Assembly (NCBI GenBank): GCA_034520625.1
Contig: JAXHNI010000012.1
Coordinates: forward strand, 124,001-188,000
DNA length: 64,000 nt
Direction of reading: 5' to 3'
Source: JAANXG01 sp034520625
GTDB lineage: Bacteria; Pseudomonadota; Gammaproteobacteria; Arenicellales; JAANXG01
Shown: piece by piece, positions 1 to 8,467 of the stretch
Layout of the letters: every line of letters starts with the position of its first letter
Position numbering within the stretch: position 1 is the first letter of the stretch
Position numbers and translations under genes: made by a program
The notes under the pieces: generated by a model
Seen by the model: only the letters and a program-made list of their open reading frames with translations
Database searches by the model: none
What the model was told of the DNA's origin: nothing

Positions 1-89
1 TAGCGAATCGGCTGTGCCATTCAACACCCGGGACATCGCCGGAAACGGCTCAGTCTGGAGTCAGCCGGAAAGGACCGGGGCAGCGGGGT

Positions 90-515
90 TCAGGATAACT
101 GTGCGCCCGGGCGCGCGCTTCGCCGCAGCACGGCGTCCCGCCAGGCCGCCCCGGCAAGCAGCACGAAGCCGGCCAGCTCCACGGCGGCGTGATAGTTCAC
201 CAACAGGGCGAAGGCCACTAGCCCGGCGCCAACCACCGCCGCCGCTGCCGGCACCGCAGACCGGTAGCGCCGGGCGCCCGCCACGATCGCCAGCACGGCA
301 AGCAGGGTGAACAGCAGGATCGCCCCGCTCCATGCCGCGTCGCTGACCGCCAGGCGCAGCCCGAGAACCGGCAGCAGGGCGGCGAGCGCCAGCGTTCCAT
401 AGCAGGCCAGAATCGCCAGCACCGTGGCGGCGACCCCGGCGGTGCCCCGCGTCCACATACCCGGGAGGCCGTGGCGGCTCCCGCGGGAACCGGGCGCTTC
501 GTCCGGGTCAGTCAC
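90..515 (-). CDS. small four-helix membrane protein, unknown function
   Basis: This is a 141-residue protein with a charged N-terminus (about 25 residues) followed by four hydrophobic stretches at roughly 26-50, 60-82, 88-108 and 110-127. The overall size and the motif NYHAAVELAGF before the last helix resemble the MerC-like four-helix proteins. The cysteine pairs expected of a metal transporter are missing, so I do not assign that role. The gene starts 8 nt inside the end of the upstream methyltransferase gene, so the two are probably translated together. It encodes an inner-membrane protein of unknown job. Confidence 0.6.
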   Translation of the reverse strand: MTDPDEAPGSRGSRHGLPGMWTRGTAGVAATVLAILACYGTLALAALLPVLGLRLAVSDAAWSGAILLFTLLAVLAIVAGARRYRSAVPAAAAVVGAGLVAFALLVNYHAAVELAGFVLLAGAAWRDAVLRRSARPGAQLS

Positions 516-1386
516 CGGATTTCCTGGCGGTGATGGTCCACGAGCTGGAGGGCATCACGATCCCGGCGTCCTGCTCGTAGGGGGCGAGCGCTTCGCGCAG
601 CGCGTCCTCGATCCGGCCACGCTGGCGCTCGGCCTCGTCGCCGGCCTCGCGGAACACCTCCCCCGCCGGGCCCAGGGCGAGCTGGAATTGCATCGCGTCC
701 TCCGGGGAGCTGCCCACGGTCACCGGTCCGTCGTTGCGCTCGAACTCGATCCCCTCGAAGCCGGCGATCTCGAGCTGCTTGGAAACCATTTCCGGGTTGG
801 CCATGGAAAACGGACCGGGGCCGCAGGTTCGCGCGTCGTCGCCCGGTGGATCCAGGTACTCGAGGATGACCTGCTTGGGCAGCCCCAGCCAGGGGTTGTC
901 GTCGATGGTCCGCCAGACGATGAACATCAACTCCCCGCCCGGACGCAGCGCCCGGCGGACATTGCGCATGGCATTGACCGGGTTCTCGAAGAACATCATC
1001 CCGAAGCGCGAGAAGCAGAAGTCGTACTCGGGCTCGAAGGGATGTCGCTCCACGTCCGCGGCCAGGAATCGAACGTTCCCGACCCCGGCGGATTCAGCCT
1101 CCCGGCGCGCCGTCTGCAGGAACTGCTCCACGCAGTCCAGTCCCAGCACGCCGCCTTGCGGCCCGGTCTTGCGGGCCAGCTCGATGGCCGTATCCCCCCA
1201 GCCGCAACCCACGTCGACGACCTTCGTCCCCGGCTCGAGGGCGAGCTTGTCCAGTGGTACCCGGCTGTGATAGCTCAGGCCGTTCATCAGTATTTCGCGG
1301 AACCGGTCGAACTTGTCCGCAAGCGTATCGTTCCAGAACTCGGCGTATTCACTGAGCTCGGTGGTGGGTTGAACCCTTGTGCTCAT
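508..1386 (-). CDS. class I SAM-dependent methyltransferase
   Basis: This 292-residue protein has a Rossmann-type methyltransferase core. Motif I (VVDVGCGWGDTAIELA, about residues 56-71) binds SAM. The acidic loop GLDCVEQ follows, then LAADVERHPF (motif II region) and the post-motif RALRPGGELMFIVW typical of the UbiE/Methyltransf_11 group. The substrate cannot be read from the sequence. The C-terminal half (about 190-290) probably forms the substrate lid. The only partner is the overlapping small membrane protein downstream, so a membrane or lipid-like substrate is possible, but that is inference. Confidence 0.85.
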   Translation of the reverse strand: MSTRVQPTTELSEYAEFWNDTLADKFDRFREILMNGLSYHSRVPLDKLALEPGTKVVDVGCGWGDTAIELARKTGPQGGVLGLDCVEQFLQTARREAESAGVGNVRFLAADVERHPFEPEYDFCFSRFGMMFFENPVNAMRNVRRALRPGGELMFIVWRTIDDNPWLGLPKQVILEYLDPPGDDARTCGPGPFSMANPEMVSKQLEIAGFEGIEFERNDGPVTVGSSPEDAMQFQLALGPAGEVFREAGDEAERQRGRIEDALREALAPYEQDAGIVMPSSSWTITARKSGD

Positions 1387-1803
1387 TGCTCACTCCTCAT
1401 TGTCTGGTGGCTTTGGCACGGCACCACTGGTGCCGGCGTTGTCACGGCCCCAGGGACGCGCGGGAGGACGGAATTGTTCCCCACGGTCGCCCGGGGGCGG
1501 GCCCGACCGGGAACCTTCTCCGGGTCCCGGACGTCCCTGTCACGTGATGACTCGACCGGCCCGATCCTGTTACCCGGCCGTCGGGGCCGGCGACAGGGGC
1601 GATGGTACACTGGAATATCATGGCCCGGTTCCGCTCGATGCCGCGGCCGTAAAGCGCAATGGGCATCCGCACCCGGGAGCAACCATGCCGGAATCCGGTA
1701 CCGACAGTCCGCGCGCAGACGGTGGCAGACGCCGGATCAGGAGCCATGCGGAACACCGGAGTTTTCACTTTTCCAGCAGCTCCACCAGCCGTTCCTGCTG
1801 TGG
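1387..1803. other. 417-nt intergenic region, no gene recognised
   Basis: This stretch separates the divergent methyltransferase and anti-sigma-like genes. It contains a short perfect hairpin near 1420-1436 (GGCACCA-C-TGGTGCC) and is otherwise GC-rich. Open frames across it in several phases show no recognisable domains and look like frame shadows of GC-rich DNA. Promoters for both flanking genes should lie here, but I could not identify convincing -35/-10 pairs. Confidence 0.5.
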
Positions 1804-2040
1804 ATGAACGCGGAAATCATCACCTGCGAGGAAGTCATGGAGCAGCTTTTCGAGTTCCTGGACCGGGAGCTCGACGGCGAGCTGAGTGACCGGATAGACC
1901 GCCATCTCGAACGCTGCCGGGACTGCTTCACCCGCGCCGAGTTCGAGAAGCGGCTGCGCGCCCGGATCAATGAAGCGGCGGAGGCCGAAGCACCCGAGCG
2001 CCTGCGCCATCGGCTCCGTCGGGTGGTCGACGAGTTCTGA
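1804..2040 (+). CDS. zinc-finger anti-sigma-factor-like protein (zf-HC2)
   Basis: This small 78-residue protein begins MNAEIITCEEVMEQL. It carries the zinc-binding pattern of the zf-HC2 anti-sigma family: an early Cys (residue 8), then His-x3-Cys-x2-Cys in RHLERCRDCF (about residues 35-44). Family members such as RsrA and ChrR-like proteins hold ECF sigma factors inactive until an oxidant or other signal releases zinc. No ECF sigma gene is adjacent, which is unusual. There is no strong ribosome-binding site before the ATG. The start was chosen because the zinc-finger homology begins there; a long open upstream extension has no resemblance to anything. Confidence 0.65.
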   Translation: MNAEIITCEEVMEQLFEFLDRELDGELSDRIDRHLERCRDCFTRAEFEKRLRARINEAAEAEAPERLRHRLRRVVDEF

Positions 2041-2134
2041 CAATGAACAGGGAATAGGGGACAGAAACCCTCAGCTTGTGTAATCTCCACTTGACTCCAA
2101 TACCCTCCGACACACCGACCATCGCTCAACGCCC

Positions 2135-2992
2135 ATGACCACGCTCTCGGAAAGACACCGCCAGTTTCGCCGGCTGCACGACACCGGCTGTTTCGTGATC
2201 CCCAATCCCTGGGACATGGGCTCGGCGCGCATGATGGCCGCGCTCGGCGCCCGGGCCCTGGCCACCACCAGCGCCGGCTTCGCTTTTACCCTCGGGCGGC
2301 CCGACATGGGCCGGGTCAGCCGCGACGAAGCCCTTGGCCATGCCGAATCCATTGTTTGCGCGACGCCGTTGCCGGTCAGTGGTGATCTCGAGAACGGGTT
2401 CGCGGACGCGCCGGATGAGGTCGCCGAGACGGTGCGACTGGCGCGCGAGGCCGGCCTGTCGGGCTGCTCTATCGAAGACACCCGAATGGTGGAGGGCAAC
2501 CCGGCCTACGATTTCGAGCTTGCCGTGGACCGTATCCGGGCGGCGGTGGACACGGCCCGTTCGCTTGCCGATCCCTTCGTCCTGTGCGCCCGGGCCGACG
2601 GCGTCATGAACGGCACCTACGACATGGACGAGGCGATCCGGCGCATTCGGGCCTACGAGCAGGCCGGCGCGGATCTGCTCTATGTGCCAGTGGTACCGGA
2701 CGCCGAGGCGCTCAAGCAGGTCGTCGGTGCCGTTTCGACGCCCGTCAACGCCCTGGCCGCCGGGACGTTGGCTGGATTGACCGTCGATGAGATGGCGGCG
2801 GCGGGTGTGCGCCGGATTTCGACCGGCTCGATGTTCGCCAGGCTGACCCATGCCGCTATCCGCGATGCCGCCCGCGCCGTCCTGGAGCACGGTTCCTTCG
2901 AGTCGTTTTCCGGCGCGGCGGGCGGAAGCGAGATCGACCGGCTGCTCCTGGCGGGCGCCGGGCCGACGGCGTCCCGAACCGCCGGCGGTTGA
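2135..2992 (+). CDS. isocitrate lyase/PEP mutase family protein
   Basis: This 285-residue protein is a TIM-barrel enzyme of the isocitrate lyase/PEP phosphonomutase superfamily. Recognisable elements are the N-terminal NPWDMGSARMMAALGA, SGDLENGFAD (Mg-binding Asp/Glu region), GCSIEDTR and CARADGVMNG. The family cleaves or rearranges C-C or C-P bonds of alpha-keto or hydroxy acids such as 2-methylisocitrate, oxaloacetate and phosphonopyruvate. The classic lyase signature KKCGH is absent, so it is closer to the oxaloacetate-decarboxylase/PEP-mutase-like branch. The substrate is unknown. It is a single gene following the anti-sigma-like gene with a gap of about 95 nt. Confidence 0.85.
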   Translation: MTTLSERHRQFRRLHDTGCFVIPNPWDMGSARMMAALGARALATTSAGFAFTLGRPDMGRVSRDEALGHAESIVCATPLPVSGDLENGFADAPDEVAETVRLAREAGLSGCSIEDTRMVEGNPAYDFELAVDRIRAAVDTARSLADPFVLCARADGVMNGTYDMDEAIRRIRAYEQAGADLLYVPVVPDAEALKQVVGAVSTPVNALAAGTLAGLTVDEMAAAGVRRISTGSMFARLTHAAIRDAARAVLEHGSFESFSGAAGGSEIDRLLLAGAGPTASRTAGG

Positions 2993-3106
2993 CAGCGCGC
3001 CGCGGGTGTTTGATAAGGTCGCGCTCTCTCAGTGGCCCCTCCGGAACCATTCAACGGTTCGTCCAGGCGAGGCCGAATCCTCCAGTTGAACAGAACAGGC
3101 ACTCCC

Positions 3107-3733
3107 ATGATTTTGATATCCAGATCAATAGCGAAGCGGCTCGTCCTGCTGGCCGGCATCCTCGGCATGAGCATCGCGGGCGCGACGGGCATAGTGTCCG
3201 CCCAGTCCACCGATGGGCAGGCCGCACCCTCCTCCGAGGCGCCGGCGGCCATGCAGGAGCTTCAGACCAAGCAGCAGCAGATCCAGCAGTTGATGAATGA
3301 GCTGCGGGGCATCCAGCAGGCGGCCACCGAGGCCAATCCCGAGCTGGCCGAAGCCCAGAGGGAATACAGGGACCTGGTGGTGGCCACCATGTCCGAGCAG
3401 AACTTCGATCCCCAGGCCGCGATGGAAGACCTGCAGGCCCTGCAGGCTGAGCTCCAGGGCGGCGGAGAACAGCTTGGCGAGGAAGAGCGCCGGGCGAAAA
3501 TGCAGGAGCTGGAGCAGAAAAGCCAGGAGTTCCGTAGCCAGCAGCAACAGGCGATGCAGGACGAAGAGGTCATGGCGGCGCGCGACGAGCTGGACCAGAG
3601 AATGCGTACGGCAATGAAGGAGGAGGACCCCGAGGCCGCCGAAATGATGGCCGAGCTCACGGCGCTGCAGAAGGAGTACCGGAGCCTGCTGCAGGAGGCG
3701 ATGCAGCAACAGCAGCAGGGCAACGAGGGATAA
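3107..3733 (+). CDS. secreted Gln/Glu-rich coiled-coil protein
   Basis: The protein has 208 residues. I start it at the ATG that gives a normal signal peptide: a basic N-terminus (SRSIAKR), a hydrophobic core and cleavage near GIVSAQS (about residue 30). The mature part is almost entirely alpha-helical coiled coil, very rich in Gln, Glu and Met, with repeats such as QELQTKQQQIQQLM and MQQQQQGNEG at the C-terminus. It resembles small periplasmic helical chaperone-like or filament proteins, but I recognise no named family. The gene converges on the GMC oxidoreductase with only 15 nt between stops. Confidence 0.7.
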   Translation: MILISRSIAKRLVLLAGILGMSIAGATGIVSAQSTDGQAAPSSEAPAAMQELQTKQQQIQQLMNELRGIQQAATEANPELAEAQREYRDLVVATMSEQNFDPQAAMEDLQALQAELQGGGEQLGEEERRAKMQELEQKSQEFRSQQQQAMQDEEVMAARDELDQRMRTAMKEEDPEAAEMMAELTALQKEYRSLLQEAMQQQQQGNEG

Positions 3734-3748
3734 TCCCGGAGTCGACGC

Positions 3749-5368
3749 TCAATCCGCGTCGGCCAGTATGAGGTCGGCGCCCTTCTCACCGATCATGATG
3801 GCGGGGGCGTTGGTATTGCCCGAGGTCAATGTGGGGAATATCGAGGCGTCGACGACGCGCAGGTTGGCCAGGCCGTGCACTTTCAATGCGTGATTGACGA
3901 CCGCCTGCGCGGGATCCGGTCCCATACGACAGGTCCCGACCGGATGGAACACCGTACCGCAGCGCCGGCGCACGTCCTCCAGCAGCGCCTCCCGGCCCCG
4001 GACCTCGGGTCCGGGCACCATCTCCGCTTCGATCACTTGCGCAAGCGCCGGCGCGGACGCCAGCGAGCGGATCAGCTGAACACCGTCCAGCATGTCGTCG
4101 ATATCCTTCTCCGTTGACAGGTAGTTCGGATGAATCGCCGGCGCCGCCAACGGATCCGGCGACCGGAGGACCAGCCGGCCGCGGCTGGTGGGCCGGGTGG
4201 GCGAGACACTGAGCAGGAACGCCGGGTAGGGGTCCGGCCGCATCAGAGGCCGCTTGCCGGGGGGCGCCTTGAGATAGCTGACGGGGCTGAAATACAACTG
4301 GATGTTCGGGCGTGGATACGCCTCCCGGGTGCGCACGAACCCGCCGCTCTGATTGACGCTCAGGCAGAGCGGGCCGCGGCGCAACAGGACGTACCGGGCG
4401 CCCGCCCACAGCTTGCCCCACCAGGGATAGAGCTCGTTGTTGAGCGTGGGTCTGCGCGAGCGGTAGATGTAGTCCATGCACAGATGGTCCTGGAGGTGCC
4501 GGCCCACCGCGGGGCTGTCCAGCAGCGGCTCGATACCGGCGGCTTTCAGCTCCTCCGCCGGACCGATGCCCGACAGCATCAGTAGCTGCGGAGAGTTCAC
4601 CGCCCCGGCGGAAAGTATCACCTCCCGCCCCGCGCCGGCGGCAACCGTGCGGTCTCGGTGCCGATACTCCACGCCGGTGGCGCGCCCGCCGTCGAACAAC
4701 AGCCGGGTGGCATGGGCACCGGTCACCACCGTGAGATTGCGCCGCCGCATCGCGGGGCGCAGGAAAGCGCGGCTGGCGGACACCCGCCGGGCGCCGTGGG
4801 TCGTAATCTGGTAGTAGCCCACACCCTCCTGGGAGGCGCCGTTGAAATCGGGATTCACCGCAAAACCCGCCTCCCGGCAGCCGGCGATGAAGGATTCGCA
4901 CAACGGGTGCAGGTAACGGGACACGTCGGCGACGCGCAGCGGCCCGCCGCCACCGTGATGCTCTGACGATCCCCAGGCATGACATTCGGACTTCATGAAA
5001 TACGGCAGGACGTCCCGCCATCCCCACCCCGGGTTGCCCTGCGCCGCCCATTCGTCGAAATCCTCGGGCTGACCGCGGATATACACCATCGCGTTGATCG
5101 AGCTGGATCCCCCGAGCACCTTGCCCCGCGGCCAGTAGGACACGCGCCCGTCGGTGCCGGGGTCCGGCTCCGTGGTGTACATCCAGTTGACCCGCCTGTC
5201 GTAGAAGGTCTTGCCGTAGCCGATGGGTATCTGAATCCAGGGACTGTAGTCGCTGCCGCCGGCTTCCAGCACCAGGACATTGAAACGCCCGTCCTCCGTC
5301 AGCCGATTCGCGAGCACACAGCCGGCGGAGCCCGCGCCGACAATGATGTAGTCGTATTCAGCGTCCAT
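3749..5368 (-). CDS. GMC family FAD-dependent alcohol/choline dehydrogenase
   Basis: This 539-residue flavoprotein oxidises an alcohol to an aldehyde or ketone. The N-terminal FAD-binding motif is YIIVGAGSAGCVLANRL. GMC signature 1 is WPRGKVLGGSSSINAMVY with the following RGQPEDFDEWA, and signature 2 is GAVNSPQLLMLSGIGP. The catalytic His lies in GTVFHPVGTCRMG near the C-terminus, followed by SGNTNAPAIMIGEKGAD. I chose the Met ten codons inside the longest frame because homology starts there; this overlaps the upstream permease gene by 11 nt. It is the last gene of a potDABC-like operon, so it probably acts on the imported compound. It is choline-dehydrogenase/AlkJ-like; the exact substrate is unknown. 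Confidence 0.88.
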   Translation of the reverse strand: MDAEYDYIIVGAGSAGCVLANRLTEDGRFNVLVLEAGGSDYSPWIQIPIGYGKTFYDRRVNWMYTTEPDPGTDGRVSYWPRGKVLGGSSSINAMVYIRGQPEDFDEWAAQGNPGWGWRDVLPYFMKSECHAWGSSEHHGGGGPLRVADVSRYLHPLCESFIAGCREAGFAVNPDFNGASQEGVGYYQITTHGARRVSASRAFLRPAMRRRNLTVVTGAHATRLLFDGGRATGVEYRHRDRTVAAGAGREVILSAGAVNSPQLLMLSGIGPAEELKAAGIEPLLDSPAVGRHLQDHLCMDYIYRSRRPTLNNELYPWWGKLWAGARYVLLRRGPLCLSVNQSGGFVRTREAYPRPNIQLYFSPVSYLKAPPGKRPLMRPDPYPAFLLSVSPTRPTSRGRLVLRSPDPLAAPAIHPNYLSTEKDIDDMLDGVQLIRSLASAPALAQVIEAEMVPGPEVRGREALLEDVRRRCGTVFHPVGTCRMGPDPAQAVVNHALKVHGLANLRVVDASIFPTLTSGNTNAPAIMIGEKGADLILADAD

Positions 5369-6215
5369 CCGGCACGTCGCGCTGGACGAGGACACTGATC
5401 AGCGCCAGCGTGGCGGACCCCACCATGAGGACGACCGACACCGCGTTGAGCACCGGCGTGGAACCGACCTTCGCCATGCGGTCGTACATGGTGATAGTCA
5501 ACGGGGCCTCGGAGCCCACCAGGAACAAGGTCGTGTTGAAGTTCTCGAAGGAAATCAAAAACGCCACCACCCCCGCGGCGATCAGCGCCGGCCGCAGATA
5601 CGGCAGCGTCACGGTGCGCAGCACCCGCCACCGGTTGGCGCCGAGATTCAGGGCCGCCTCCTCCATCTCGACATCGAACTTGCGGAGCCGCGCCGCGATC
5701 ACCAGGGACGTAATGGTGGTGATGAACGAGAACTGACCCAGCACCACCAACAGCAGGCCGGGGCGCAGAAAATCCGGCTCGTAACCCCAGCGCTCCTCGA
5801 TACCGTTGACGATGCTGCTGGCGAGCACCAGGATGGAGATGCCGAGAATCACACCGGGAATCACCAGCGGGATGATCATCATGACGTAGAAGAAATTCTT
5901 GGCCGGGAACGACTTTCTTTCGAACAGAAAGGCATTGCAGGTGCCGACGAACACCGACAAGGCCGACACGGCCAGGCCGATCCAGAACGAGTAATAAAGC
6001 CCGCGCAGCAGACGATCGTCGTGGAACACGCCGAGCTTGGGCTCGGTGTCGCTGAAGAACCAGTCCAGGGTGAAGCCCCGCCAGGGAAGCGAGGGGAACA
6101 GCGAATCGTTGAACGCGAACAGGCCGGCCGCCGCCAGCGGCGCCGCCAGGTACACGAAGAAGACGATCACGTAGCCGTGATAGATCCATCGTGCCAGTAA
6201 ACTCTGTGTCCGCAT
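5358..6215 (-). CDS. ABC transporter permease, PotC/PotI-like
   Basis: This 285-residue inner-membrane permease has six predicted helices and belongs to the polyamine/opine/iron ABC-2 permease group. The EAA loop that contacts the ATPase reads EEAALNLGANRWRVLRTVTLP (about residues 173-193). The motif FNDSLFPSLPWRGFTLDWF in the first periplasmic loop is typical of PotC-type subunits. It pairs with the PotB-like permease 13 nt upstream and overlaps the GMC gene downstream. The whole set is probably one transcript from the potD-like gene. Confidence 0.9.
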   Translation of the reverse strand: MRTQSLLARWIYHGYVIVFFVYLAAPLAAAGLFAFNDSLFPSLPWRGFTLDWFFSDTEPKLGVFHDDRLLRGLYYSFWIGLAVSALSVFVGTCNAFLFERKSFPAKNFFYVMMIIPLVIPGVILGISILVLASSIVNGIEERWGYEPDFLRPGLLLVVLGQFSFITTITSLVIAARLRKFDVEMEEAALNLGANRWRVLRTVTLPYLRPALIAAGVVAFLISFENFNTTLFLVGSEAPLTITMYDRMAKVGSTPVLNAVSVVLMVGSATLALISVLVQRDVPDGR

Positions 6216-6228
6216 GTCCGCCCGCCCG

Positions 6229-7107
6229 CTACGGTTTGGCCACGGTATTGGCCAGGCTCTGGCCGCTGAGACGCAGCCCCAGCCAGACCACCGTGGATGT
6301 GAATATCAGCAGCAGCACGCCGAAGGTCGCCCCGGCCTGCCAGTTGTAGCGGGTGATGAACTGGTTGTAGATCTGCTCGGTGAACCACATGCTGTTCTTG
6401 CCGCCGAGCAGGACCGGCGTCAGGTAGCTGCCCGCGGTCAGCATGAACACGATGATGAATCCCGCGACGATGCCGGGCATGGCGTAGGGAATGATAATCC
6501 GCCGGAGAACCGTCAGCCGGCTGCCGCCCAGATTGAAGCCGGCCTCCACCAGGCTGTCGTCCATGCCGTCCAGAGTCGACACCAGCGGCACGATCATGAA
6601 CAGCACCACGGTATATACCAGCCCGATGACGATCGTTGCATCGTTGTAGAGCATTTCCACCGGCTGCCCGACGAGCCCGCTCCACTGGAGCACGCCGGAC
6701 ACGACTCCGGTTTCACGCAGCAGCACGATCCATCCGAATGCCCGCACCAGGTCGCTGACCCACAGCGGTATCAGGCACAGCAGGAACAACGCACCCCTTA
6801 TCCGGCGCCGGGCGATCTTGGCGATGTAGTAGGCGATCGGAAAACCCACGAACAGGGTGATCACCGTGACCAGGATCGATATCACCGCGGTCCGCAGCAG
6901 CGTGTTCCAGTAGATCGGCTCGTTCAGAAAATCGATGTAGTTGGCAAAGCTGTAGTTGAACTCGCGCAGTCCCACCTTCTCCTGAAACGACAGGTGCAGG
7001 ATTCCGATGTGCGGCAGCACGATCAGCAGCACGATCCACAACAGAAAGGGCGTGAACAGCAGGATCAATGCCAGTTTCTGCTGGTCGCTGCGCGCCGCCA
7101 TGGTCAT
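6229..7107 (-). CDS. ABC transporter permease, PotB/PotH-like
   Basis: This 292-residue permease partners the PotC-like subunit. The long hydrophobic N-terminus (ALILLFTPFLLWIVLLIVLP) is typical of PotB/PotH. The EAA loop SLVEAGFNLGGSRLTVLRRI lies at about residues 186-205. Its start codon overlaps the end of the ATPase gene by 4 nt, which argues for translational coupling and equal stoichiometry. Substrates of this transporter group include putrescine, spermidine and related cationic or amino compounds; the sequence does not settle which. Confidence 0.9.
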   Translation of the reverse strand: MTMAARSDQQKLALILLFTPFLLWIVLLIVLPHIGILHLSFQEKVGLREFNYSFANYIDFLNEPIYWNTLLRTAVISILVTVITLFVGFPIAYYIAKIARRRIRGALFLLCLIPLWVSDLVRAFGWIVLLRETGVVSGVLQWSGLVGQPVEMLYNDATIVIGLVYTVVLFMIVPLVSTLDGMDDSLVEAGFNLGGSRLTVLRRIIIPYAMPGIVAGFIIVFMLTAGSYLTPVLLGGKNSMWFTEQIYNQFITRYNWQAGATFGVLLLIFTSTVVWLGLRLSGQSLANTVAKP

Positions 7108-8219
7108 CCTTCCAGAGGCGCGAAGCAGCGGCTGTAATCGGACGGCCAGGACAGGGTGACCCGCTCGCCGTCCCCCAGGTCAGAGTTGTCACCGGTAAGG
7201 GGCAGGTGCGCCTCGATGAGCCGGTCGTCGGCGGTTCGCACCAGTATCCGGCTGTTGGCACCGTTGAACAGCAGGCTGTCGATGATACCGTCTAGGCTGT
7301 TCGCGCCGTCCGACGGGTTACCGCCTCCCGAAGAACCCCCGGCCCGCGTCGTGGTAATGGCTTCCGGCCGGACATAGATATCCGCCCGGTCACCGGCCCG
7401 CAGCGCCGAGTCGCCGGCGGTCCGGCCGGTCAACACCAGCCCCGCCGCGGTCTCCAGGACCAGCTCGTCGCCGCTGACCCGCGTAACCCGGCCGTTCCAG
7501 CGGTTGCTGTCGCCGACAAACCCGGCCACGAAGGCGGACTGCGGATTGTGGTAAAGCGCCTGGGGGGTGTCGATCTGATCAAAGCGGCCGTCCCGCATGA
7601 CCGCGACCCGGTCCGACATCACCAGGGCTTCCGACTGGTCGTGGGTGATGTATACGAAGGTGGTGCCGAACTGGTGCTGCAGCAGCTTGAGCTCGACTTT
7701 CATGTGCTCGCGCAGCTTCAGGTCCAGAGCGCCGAGCGGCTCGTCCAGCAGCAGAACATCGGGGTCCAGCACCATGCACCGGGCAATGGCGATGCGCTGC
7801 TTCTGGCCGCCGGAAAGCTGGTGTATCTCCTTGCCGGCAGCGTCGGGCAGACCCACCCGTTCCAGGACATCGCCGACCCGGCGACGGATCTCGTCCCGCG
7901 CCGCGCCCCGGCAACGCAGGCCATAGGCGATGTTCTCACCGACGTTCATCATGGGAAACAACGCCAGATGCTGGAACACCATCTTGACGTTCCGCCGGTT
8001 GGGCGGCAGCCCCACAACGGGCTCGCCCTTGATCCTGATGTTCCCGTTGTCCGGCGACTCGAAGCCGGCAATCATCCGCATCAGGGTGGTCTTGCCGCAC
8101 CCGGAAGGACCGAGTATCGAGAAGAACGACCCCTCGGGAACCGTGAACGAGACCTCGTCGACGGCGGTCAGCACGCCGAAACGCTTGGTGAGATTCTCAC
8201 ACTCGAGGTCGAAGTCCAT
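7104..8219 (-). CDS. ABC transporter ATP-binding protein, PotA/PotG-like
   Basis: This 371-residue ATPase powers the PotBC-like permeases. Walker A is GPSGCGKT (37-44), the signature LSGGQKQR starts at 135, and Walker B is VLLLDEP (about 155-161), followed by a C-terminal TOBE domain (about 270-365). The start is placed at MDFDLECENL because an N-terminal extension of 67 codons would be translated from the palindromic element at 8283-8435 and has no homology. The TOBE segment contains an unusual Gly/Ser-rich insertion (around RAGGSSGGGNPSDGANS). Confidence 0.9.
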   Translation of the reverse strand: MDFDLECENLTKRFGVLTAVDEVSFTVPEGSFFSILGPSGCGKTTLMRMIAGFESPDNGNIRIKGEPVVGLPPNRRNVKMVFQHLALFPMMNVGENIAYGLRCRGAARDEIRRRVGDVLERVGLPDAAGKEIHQLSGGQKQRIAIARCMVLDPDVLLLDEPLGALDLKLREHMKVELKLLQHQFGTTFVYITHDQSEALVMSDRVAVMRDGRFDQIDTPQALYHNPQSAFVAGFVGDSNRWNGRVTRVSGDELVLETAAGLVLTGRTAGDSALRAGDRADIYVRPEAITTTRAGGSSGGGNPSDGANSLDGIIDSLLFNGANSRILVRTADDRLIEAHLPLTGDNSDLGDGERVTLSWPSDYSRCFAPLEG

Positions 8220-8282
8220 GGGAACTGCCGGGAATCTGCGGGTGCCGAAACACGGCGCGGGGCATGACAGCCCCGCGCCGAT

Positions 8283-8435
8283 CCTGTCCGAGTAATCTGC
8301 GCGTAGCGAGGCGAGCGGAAATCGAGGACAGATTTCGATCGTTCGAGGAACATAGTGGTGACTATGTGACGAGAAGGATCGGACATATGAACCGATTTGC
8401 CGCCGCCGCAGTAGCATCATGATTACTCGGACAGG
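8283..8435. repeat. MITE-like palindromic element inside the transporter operon
   Basis: About 153 bp are bounded by a perfect 15-bp terminal inverted repeat, CCTGTCCGAGTAATC at 8283-8297 and its complement at 8421-8435. Inside is a smaller hairpin at 8350-8367 (ACATAGT-GGTG-ACTATGT) and another imperfect pair near GAAATC/GATTTC at 8318-8336. It has no coding capacity of its own, although it creates a spurious N-terminal extension of the ATPase gene. It lies between the binding-protein gene and the ATPase gene, where an RNA hairpin could lower expression of the downstream genes. Confidence 0.75.
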
Positions 8436-8467
8436 CTCCTAGTTGACGGTAATACGGCCGGCGAGGG

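Noticed and set aside
90..515. MerC mercury transporter.
   Set aside because: The helix count and size fit, but the metal-binding cysteine pairs are missing and no mer genes are near.
1379..1807. Several open frames in both directions between the methyltransferase and anti-sigma-like genes.
   Set aside because: They have arginine/proline-rich composition, no ribosome site and no domain. GC-rich DNA readily yields such frames.
8220..8420. An N-terminal extension of the transporter ATPase (67 residues).
   Set aside because: It is translated from the palindromic repeat at 8283-8435 and has no homology; the family start is at 8219.
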